From Picochlorum sp. 'celeri' (taxonomy: Eukaryota; Chlorophyta; Trebouxiophyceae), in contig JAACMV010000017.1 of NCBI GenBank assembly GCA_010909725.1, forward strand, positions 1-64,000: DNA of 64,000 nt. Reading direction: 5' to 3'. Made by a program: the position numbers and the translations under genes. The notes under the pieces were generated by a model, which saw nothing but the letters and a program-made list of their open reading frames with translations, was not told the origin of the DNA and ran no database searches. Shown here one piece after another: positions 45,916 through 54,143 of the stretch. How positions within the stretch are numbered: position 1 is the stretch's first letter; each line of letters starts with the position of its first letter.

Positions 45916-46856
45916 TCAATCCGAGCTTGCTTTGGAGTACATCGTGTTGAAGACAATATCCAATAGAGGAGATGTTATCCCAAAGTTCTTGGTGTGATCC
46001 ACATAGTGATGGTGCATATGGCTTCTTGATAACCTATTGTTGTACCAGCCTGAATGAATGAAATAATGAGAGCAATCATATGCGATATATCCAAAAAGAA
46101 CTCCAGAAAACACAGAGAGTGACTCTGCATAATTGTAAAATATCCTAATTACTGAAAAAATGAATCCGGCTATGATTGAAGCCGGGACTGGGGGGAACAC
46201 GAGGCGGTCCACGTCGGTCGGGAACTTGTGATGGCAACCATGGAAAAGAAAGTGCATGTATACTGCAGGCATGCAGTGAGGCTCCCAATGAAACACAAAG
46301 CGGTGCAAACCGTACTCAATTCCTTGCCACAGTAGAATTCCCATGCATGATAGCATCGCAGCGCGTGACATTATGATGGACCCACAGGATGTCACCAGGC
46401 AGGTGCATGCGATTGGAATCCATAGCAAAGGCACGAGCCACCATTTGACCTTGGTCAACTGCTCCGCTGATTTGCTTCTAAAAAATATTGGCTGCACAGC
46501 AGCAGGTCGATTGATCCAATCCATGTATCTATCCTTCACCAATGGCAGCTGATCCATTATGGGCTGCTCCAGGTCAATGGGGCCATCACTCCTCACCCCC
46601 TCAACCACCTCCCATTTCTTGAGCAAGTCCTTGGCTGCAGCACCGTGCTTGTGGCCAGATGCATCTGTTCCATTGAAAAATGAGGTAATATCTTGGCCAG
46701 AATGAGCCCTCAGTATCTACACAAAGCGCACCTCAGCACTCAAACGCCACAGAATACTATGCAACCAGTCAAGCACATGGGCCGTACCTCATCCCCCCCT
46801 GGATGAACGAAAGACTCATCGATTCTATACAAAGTATCTTCAATCACAAATTCCAT
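45916..46856 (-). CDS. Fatty acid 2-hydroxylase with N-terminal cytochrome b5 domain
   Basis: An ER di-iron enzyme that 2-hydroxylates the fatty acid of sphingolipids. Exons are 46,788-46,856 and 45,916-46,716 with a 71-nt intron, giving 289 residues. Joining the short first exon creates a cytochrome b5 motif across the junction: HPGGDE / ILRAHSGQDIT, then the second heme-ligand region GHKHGAAAKDLL. The hydroxylase part has its histidine boxes HRFVFH, HFLFHGCHHKFP, HYFIHSG and HMHHHYVDHTKNFG, between hydrophobic helices. Yeast Scs7 and animal FA2H carry this b5 domain; land-plant FAH proteins lack it and use free cytochrome b5. The window gene thus keeps the fused form. Confidence 0.93.
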
Positions 46857-46966
46857 GCCCGATCGCCCTGAAAATGAGTTGCATTGGTTCACTGCACTCT
46901 CGCAGAGGTACGGCTAGGATATCTCTCCTCGCAGTATTAATACGACATATTTGCATTACAAAATTA

Positions 46967-48037
46967 CTAATTTTTATTTGCCAACGAGTTCAGAGGGACA
47001 AAGATGACATCAGACCAATCCCCTTTGGAATCCTGCTGCATTTTGACCAGGACTTCCTCAAAGCTACCCACATCTACCCTCGGGTACGTCTTTTTCTCTT
47101 CTTCCGACTGCTCCTTACGAAGCTTTCTTGTGTATTCATCCACCCGTTTCTTTGCCTCTGCCAGTGATTTCTCTGCCTTGCTCTTTGCCTTGGCATCCTT
47201 CTCTTGGCGCACCTGCTCCTCTAGCTCGCTCATCTCTGCCCTTGCTCTGTCCACCTTTTGCATCAAGTTTTTCAAGGAACTCGACAACTGATGCGAGTAT
47301 GTCTCTTTGAGAGCCACATCCAGGTCGTCTTTCGAGAAGAAGAGAGGAGTGTATCGGGAGGCATCCCCCTTGACAGTCAGCCCCTCAGCCTGGAAGAGCG
47401 GGACTCCAACAAAGCCTTCTTTGGGGATACCGGCAGATTTATATAGATCCAAGGCCTTCATCACCTGCTTGCTGTCCGGCATGAACCTAAATGACACATT
47501 TTCCGCCCCGCCCACGGAGAATTTCTTATTCTTGGCAGTGGTGAGTTCATACACTGCCTCCAGGGACGTGGCCAAGACCTGCGCGGTCTTGCCCAATTTA
47601 GGATTCTCCTGCTTTATCGTCGCTTGAAACCCTTCAGCATCTTCTTTGCTAAAGAAAAGGAAGCTCATCTGACGACCAGAGTCGTCGTCACCGCTGACCA
47701 AAATGAACTCCTTCTTACTGTTCACCACAGCGTACACGGGAACACCTGCCAACCTCGCACGAATCTCTGCTGGACTTGCTGAAATATCACCAACAACTGG
47801 GTTATCCACCGCAGGGCTTCTCTTCCTCCCCACGTTCGCAGACAGGGATGCAAATGCAGGAACGGTCATGCCCTCATCTCCTGGCATCAGATGCTTGCCA
47901 AAGGTATGTAACGACTCTGTAGCACGCTGTACAATATTCTGGACCCCAACAAAGGCTACTTTGACGTTCTCACCAGCCTGTTCCAGGTGGTGGTGGACAG
48001 AGGAGTGCCACGATGGCCGTGGGTGAGCCTTCTCCAT
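46967..48037 (-). CDS. Tic22-like chloroplast import protein
   Basis: Tic22 is an intermembrane-space chaperone for preprotein import into chloroplasts. It is a single exon of 356 residues. The Tic22 core has RARLAGVPVYAVVNSKKEFILVS, FLFFSKEDAEGF, a central FRFMPDSKQVMKALDLYKSAG and VPLFQAEGLTVKG...YTPLFFSKDDLDVAL. After it comes a charged coiled-coil (MQKVDRARAEMSELEEQVRQE... to YTRKLRKEQ) not present in small plant Tic22, then a hydrophobic C-terminus (WSDVIFVPLNSLANKN). The N-terminus is not a strong transit peptide. It may instead be the Tic22-III/Tic22-like group; family assignment is firm, paralogue is not. Confidence 0.87.
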   Translation of the reverse strand: MEKAHPRPSWHSSVHHHLEQAGENVKVAFVGVQNIVQRATESLHTFGKHLMPGDEGMTVPAFASLSANVGRKRSPAVDNPVVGDISASPAEIRARLAGVPVYAVVNSKKEFILVSGDDDSGRQMSFLFFSKEDAEGFQATIKQENPKLGKTAQVLATSLEAVYELTTAKNKKFSVGGAENVSFRFMPDSKQVMKALDLYKSAGIPKEGFVGVPLFQAEGLTVKGDASRYTPLFFSKDDLDVALKETYSHQLSSSLKNLMQKVDRARAEMSELEEQVRQEKDAKAKSKAEKSLAEAKKRVDEYTRKLRKEQSEEEKKTYPRVDVGSFEEVLVKMQQDSKGDWSDVIFVPLNSLANKN

Positions 48038-48263
48038 TGCTATATCAACTCTGTGGAAATAAATAATGACGTCTTGTCCCGTGCGAGCATGTGGATGGAC
48101 GTGAATTCATTGCAATGGCAACGTTTGTCACGTGGCCAACTAAATAAGGAACAACAACCGCTTTCATGGAGACCCGCCTGTCTCCGCCTCATGCCATTTG
48201 TTTTGTAATAGCGATAGATATTACAATCAAGTGATTTAGAGTCCTGGAATCGGGAGAAAGAGA

Positions 48264-48981
48264 ATGGTTGCGGATCAACAACGACTCGGTGGTGGTTCTG
48301 AACGGAACAGCATTCTGCTCAAGGGGTCGACGAATACGGTGTCAGAATTCTTTCAATATGCTTTAAGTTCAGTTTTATACCAGCGTGGAGTGTATCCAGC
48401 GGACAACTTCGAGCCAACAAAGAAGTATGGGATAACCGTTATGACTGTCAGGGACATGAAACTGCAGGTGTACCTCAAGGATGTTCTAGAGTACTTTACA
48501 AAGTGGTTGGAGACTGGCACTCTGCAGAAGGCTGTCTTGGTAATCTTGGGAGCAGCGAGTGGACAGGTATTGGAGAGGTGGTCGTTTGACATTCAGACGG
48601 ACAAGGGGGTGGTGACGGGAGAGACAGAGGCCACGGAAAAGGACGAGGGCCAGGTGATGCAAGAAGTCCAGGCAATCATTCGCCAGATAACTGCAAGCGT
48701 AACATTTTTGCCGCTCCTGCAGGAGACGTGCTCGATAGATTTACTAGCGTACACTGATAAAGATTTGGCTGTTCCAAGTGAATGGTGCGTAGTCTCATAC
48801 GAATTAGATGATTGTATCTATGGCTGTTGTGCACTTTGGGTCAAAATGTATCGTACTTGCTCATGTCTGTAGGGAAGAGAGCGATCCTCGCATCATTGAG
48901 GGCGGAGCCAATGTTCAGCTCAGGTCTTTCAAAACATCTGTTCACAATGTAGAAGCCCTCGTATCATACAAGGCAGAATAA
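48264..48981 (+). CDS. MAD2: Mitotic checkpoint protein MAD2
   Basis: A HORMA-domain spindle checkpoint protein that binds CDC20 at unattached kinetochores. Exons are 48,264-48,784 and 48,873-48,981 with an 88-nt intron (donor GTGCGT), giving 209 residues. Key text: LLKGSTNTVSEFFQYALSSVLYQRGVYP, LEYFTKWLETG, VLERWSFDIQTD, QAIIRQITASVTFLPLL. Exon 2 supplies the C-terminal safety belt ANVQLRSFKTSVHNVEALVSYK. Length and motifs are those of canonical MAD2. Confidence 0.95.
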
Positions 48982-49000
48982 AAAAAAAGTATCATGGTAT

Positions 49001-49594
49001 TTATGAATATTCCTCTACGTCAATAGGAGTGTTATAGAGTTCAAAATTACGGAGCATCCGCCGTTTCTTGGCCTTGGGGATGTCCACACTGGGAGGTGGG
49101 TTTTGTCTCTGCCTGCCCACCATGATATCCTGCCCGAGCACAATAAGAGGCTCTATATCACTGATTGATATTCCTTCATGGTCTATTTGCCTCCTTCTTG
49201 GAAGTATGCTCTCCGTGCGCGCAGTGTGTCTCGTGGTTTCCTTCCGAGGAGTACAGTCACCTTTGACGGTGGGTCCCCTTCGAAACAAACGCAGCCCTGG
49301 GCTGCTCTCGACTCTACTAGAGCCCTGTGTATCACGATGTGTCGAACATGAAGGATTAGAGTCCTGGTTGATCGTTCCGAATTCTATTCCCGCATCCAAC
49401 TTTTTCCACAGGGCCTCTGAGACGGTTGTAGCAACCCCTTCTGGAACCGCACCACCATCCGAAACCCCCTTGCCCCGAATTGACACGCTCTGCCGTCTTA
49501 CATCTTCTGCATTCACAGCAACGGATGCAAATTTGGCGTATTCTTCGTCATCCTCTGAGGATGACGACGTTGCATCTGCATGGCTGGTCCCCAT
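49001..49594 (-). CDS. Small Ser/Arg-rich protein, possible CUSTOS-like
   Basis: A single exon of 197 residues that I do not firmly recognise. It has an acidic Ser/Asp/Glu N-terminus (SSSSEDDEEYAKFASVAV), a short conserved-looking segment ALWKKLDAGIEFG, the segment SPGLRLFRRGPTVKGD, and a basic C-terminal PKAKKRRMLRNFELYN resembling a nuclear signal. The order of an acidic SSSSEDxEE segment, a KKLxAxxD helix and a GxRLF motif recalls the CUSTOS (C12orf43) family, but the match is weak. It is convergent with MAD2 (20 bp between stop codons), and the ATG is followed by a sensible frame, which supports a real gene. Confidence 0.6.
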   Translation of the reverse strand: MGTSHADATSSSSEDDEEYAKFASVAVNAEDVRRQSVSIRGKGVSDGGAVPEGVATTVSEALWKKLDAGIEFGTINQDSNPSCSTHRDTQGSSRVESSPGLRLFRRGPTVKGDCTPRKETTRHTARTESILPRRRQIDHEGISISDIEPLIVLGQDIMVGRQRQNPPPSVDIPKAKKRRMLRNFELYNTPIDVEEYS

Positions 49595-50016
49595 CGAGAT
49601 ATCTTCCGAGGAGAGATGCCCTTGCCGCTATCCAATTATTTATCATGCCATTATGGGCAGTGCGTTGTGTCATCAATCGGAAAAAGGGCATGCGTCTTGC
49701 CGAGACTATTTTGAGATGCGGTCTTTGTGCCTATCAACAGATGTACTGGATGGGAGATGTTCGACTCAGCACATGGCTGTGTCTTTTTATGCTTGTATTC
49801 AGCCGGAAGAACGACCCATAGGGTCACAATCATCTATATATAATGATTGAATGAATGAATAAATGATTTTATATGCTGGAGAAGGTCCATAGGCTTGGAA
49901 GAGAGAAACAATAAGACGCTGTTACTCTAACTGCAACTCGGGTGGTGACGTTGTGGCTTTTTTACCGATAGATAGGGGCGATTTATGTCAACATAGAATT
50001 ACATAATACCTGATAG
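49595..50016. promoter_or_regulatory. Divergent promoter region, small Ser-rich gene / Fused kinase
   Basis: About 420 bp between divergent start codons. It contains a short ATGA/ATAA repetitive tract (about 49,841-49,866) but no supported gene. Confidence 0.35.
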
Positions 50017-53000
50017 ATGTCTGGCGAAAAGGCTCTGGTCGGGGAGTACAAGCTCTTGGAGCTTGTTGGTGAGGGCTCTTTTGGCAAGGTGTGGAAGGCC
50101 CGGAAGGTGGGGGACTTACGGACGGTGGCGATTAAACTCATTCCCAAGAGGGGGAAAAAGGACAAGGATATACGAGGGCTTCGACAGGAGATTGATATAC
50201 TGCGAAAATTACGGCATCGGAATATCATTGAGATGATTGACGCGTTTGAGACTGGCAGTGATTTCTGTGTGGTGACTGAATTTGCTCAAGGTACGTATGC
50301 CATGCTTGCTTGGCGTCATGGAAAAATATCATGACCATGATTTGATTGCAGGTGAGCTCTTTGAGATTTTGGAGACGGATACCAGTCTGTCTGAGGAGGT
50401 GGTCCAGACATTGGCTGGGCAGTTGGTGGATGCATTGCACTATCTACATTCAAATAGAATCATCCATAGAGACATGAAGCCACAGAATATCCTTATCGCG
50501 GCGGATGGAACGGTGAAGCTGTGTGACTTTGGTTTTGCAAGAGCCATGTCACAGAATACAGTCGTGCTGACCTCCATTAAAGGGACTCCCCTGTACATGG
50601 CCCCAGAGTTGGTCCAGGAAAAGCCATACACCCATGCTGTCGATTTGTGGTCATTGGGTGTCATCCTGTATGAGCTCTTCGTTGGGAAGCCTCCATTCTA
50701 TACGTCGTCAATTTATGCGTTGATCAAGCAGATTGTTCACGATCCACCAGTATATCCGTCCAGCATGTCTGGGCCGTTCAAGTCTTTCCTAAAGGGTTTG
50801 CTGGAAAAGGATCCTAACAGAAGGCTTGACTGGCCAGAAATAATGAATCATCCTTTTGTGGCAAAATCTGTCCAGGACAGGCGAACCGAGGAAGAGTGCA
50901 GGGTTGTGTCTAGCCAGAAGGTAGAGAGCACCGAGGTGCCTACGCCAAGCACGGCCCCACATCACAAAAGTGCACCATCCCAGAAGCGCTCGTCTCCATC
51001 CAAGAGTGGCATTAATGTTCCTAGCGCATCTTCAGCATTGAGGAAGCCTAATGGTGGATCGACGAATCAAGGCCACGAGCCAATGTTTCTAGATCCACCC
51101 CAGTTCTCGCCGCAAGGCTCCCCAGGGGATGGGCCCATGGGGTCTGCGATTGCTGCGTCATCTCTATCGAAGGCAGCTGGATCCGCTTCACCGTTATCAT
51201 ATCCGCAGCATCAAAGTCCCCCTATACTGACGGTGCTTGTGGATGCAGAGAGGAAAGTTAAGAAAGGCGAATACAGCGATGCTGTGAATATTCTGCTCAA
51301 TCCTTCGATTCTAGAGGCAATAAAAGGGGCCCTCAACCCTCCTTCAAGCGGGTTGGCATTGACCAAGTGGTGTAAATTACAAGAGACGCAGCATGTCCTG
51401 ACTCTCTTGGATCAAATCCTGGCAAAGTTACCTGTGAACGCTAGTTTGCAGGAGGTTGATCCAACCGGCCAGTTGGTGTCTGTTCTCGTCTTGCTAGCGA
51501 AATCAGCTCATCTCTGTGTTGGCGCGAATCCTCAATTTTCTGCAGGGGCTGCAGGAGTTCTTAGAAAGTGCAACGACTGGGTCATCTCGTTGGAAACAGT
51601 ATCCCTTTGCTGTGAACTGGTGAGTTCCCGGACATCCTGGGCTGTGGTAGAGGAAGGATGTTGTGGAATACGCCATTGGGCCCTCAAATCTCAATATACA
51701 GTCCTCGATAAGGCTTCAAGGTTCAAGGTCATGTCTGAAAAAGTCATCGACACATTGTGCAAGAAGAGGGTAGCCGGAAGAATCTGCAGGTGCATAGAGG
51801 ATAATGCTAGGTCATCGCAATCACAAAGCGAGTCTCTAGATATTGCTGCCTTGACGTGTCTGGCAACTCTTTTGCCTTGTTCTCACGGATCTGTGAGCGA
51901 GTTGGAAAGTAGAGCTGACTGGTCACCATGTTTGCTCTTATGTGAGGACGTTCAAGCTGTGATGAACACGTTAAAAATTAGCGACTCGAGTCATTTGTTG
52001 TCTCTCTGGATTCTAACGACACAATCCATTTATGAGTCGAACGACACATTCAAAAGTCTAGTGAGACACGTGAGAGAAAATTCGCAACCAGTCTCGTCCA
52101 GTATGTTGATCTGCATGCTTGGCAGATTGATTCGCCTCGAGCCCAGAATATCAAAATCAGTATGTCTCAGCAAGGTTACGGATGGCTTGCTGAGAAATTC
52201 AAGCAGGACTCGGATGATATCTTCAGCTTTATTACTATCAAATATCTGTGAGGGAATTTCAAAGACCTGCGCCCCAAAGGATGTTGCCTTTTTTGAACAG
52301 CAAATTGCATCCTCGATTTTTGATGCAATGAAGGGCCAGTGGATTCCCATGATTATCAATAAAAAAGCCGACACGGTGCTTACTGCTGCTTTCTGTGATG
52401 CAATAGGATCTTTTATGCTCCTTTTTTTCAGATATTGGTCCATAGGATCCCGCTATTCCCATGTGACCGCGTTGAAAGGCTGTATGCCTGTGATCAGGGA
52501 TATTTTGGATACGTGGACATTTACCCCAGGCGCCCCTGCTTTCTCGTCAATAGAAGGTGCACCATGTCCTAGGGGCCTCGTTGACGGGCCTATGAGGTTT
52601 GTGCACGGTTTTGCTCTCTTTGATCACAAAGGTGCTATTGATGCAGGACTGGTCTCATGTGTAATGCACATTATTGGTGGCCTTGGTTCCAGTTCAAATT
52701 CATATGCAATGGAAATGACGCCAGTAGGATTGCTCAATGCCTTGCAATGCATTCAAATAGGAGTGGAAAATAGCTTGGATGCTCTGGAAGGTCTTGTGGA
52801 GAACGAATCTCTGGTGAAGACACTCATCTCGATCATGTCCCCAAACTTCCTTGCTGCCACGAAGAAATTCTATGCTGGTGCGGGAGCAGTGGAAAGAAAT
52901 TTACTGCACGAGTATATCAATGGAAAATCCTCAGGATCCATGTCGTTGGCAAATAACATATTAGCTGCAGCGCTTTCAATCCTCCAGGCTCCATGGACAC

Positions 53001-54126
53001 ATGCATCAATCTTCACCAGTGACGTTGACAAAGTCCTCGACCCTATAAAAAGCCACCTGAGCCTAGAGTCCAATATAATTCCGTATTTGGTAGGAATCTT
53101 GCATTCTGTGAATTTTGATGATCCTTGTGGAAAGATATTGTTACCGTCCTCAGCAGCAATGCTTGCTAGGCTGGTGCTCATCCATGGGGACGAAGCAGTT
53201 GTTATATTTGCCAGATCTGGAGGTCTGGATAGTGCTGTATTAGAAACGTGCGTTGAATTATACTTGAATTTAATGTATGACATGTGTTCATCTTGATACG
53301 GCCTATCATATTTTGCAGCTTGCTAAATGCCGGCAATTCTGATTCCATGCTTGCCAGTGCGCTGCTGGTTGTGTCTCAACTGGCAAGGACCGCGACGTCC
53401 AAGCATCAAATCGAAAAGTTTGTTGACTCTGGTATCATGAACTTGATTCCCCCTTTGCTGAGTGAGTCAACGTCCTCTGGCGTTCGGGCAAGGGCATGCA
53501 ATTTGTTGGGCAATCTTTGTAGGTATAGCGATGCCGTGTATCCAAGTATTCAGGAGTTGGGGATTTTGCCTCCACTGATCGAGCTGTGTCAGGACGACGA
53601 TCGTTCAACTAGAAAGTTTGCATGTTTCGCCATTGGAAATGCTGGCTTTCATAGCGATTACCTGTACGAAGACCTGCAGCGGGCAGTGCCCATACTAGTC
53701 CGCTTGCTAGAAGACGAGGAGGACAGAACGAGGGCAAATGCGGCCGGCGCTCTTGGAAATTTGGTGAGAAATTCATCTCTATTGGTTCCCAAGATGCTTT
53801 CATGTGGAGCAGTGGAATCTCTTCTCAGGATAATTCGCGAGGCACTTGCTGCTGTCGAAGGAAAATCAACTGCATTTCAGATAGCCTTGTTCTCCCTTGG
53901 CAATCTAGCAGCTCATCATGAGTGCTTGCCCAAGTTCCAGGAATTGAGAGTGGCTGATGTAATGCTGGAAGTTGAAAGCACGACAAAAAATTCGACGATA
54001 CTCAAGTATGCGAACCGTGTCCTGACCAAGATGAATACTGCTAGTAGTGGGGTCAAATCAAGGTCAAAGACTGCTGTACAGCAAACCCCGTTGAGGGAAC
54101 GAGATTCCGACAAATCAACGCCATGA
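50017..54126 (+). CDS. Fused/STK36-type kinase (TIO-like) with ARM repeats
   Basis: A homologue of animal Fused/STK36 and plant TWO-IN-ONE, which drives phragmoplast expansion with kinesin-12. Exons 50,017-50,290, 50,352-53,274 and 53,319-54,126 (introns of 61 and 44 nt) give 1,334 residues. The kinase domain starts at [19 protein letters not shown], with [44 protein letters not shown] and [20 protein letters not shown] Ser/Pro-rich linker of about 100 residues follows, then a long helical region. Exon 3 encodes clear ARM repeats ([56 protein letters not shown]). The 44-nt intron is required, because the exon 2 frame stops just after it. Confidence 0.95.
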
Positions 54127-54143
54127 GGTTATAAAAGTTACAG

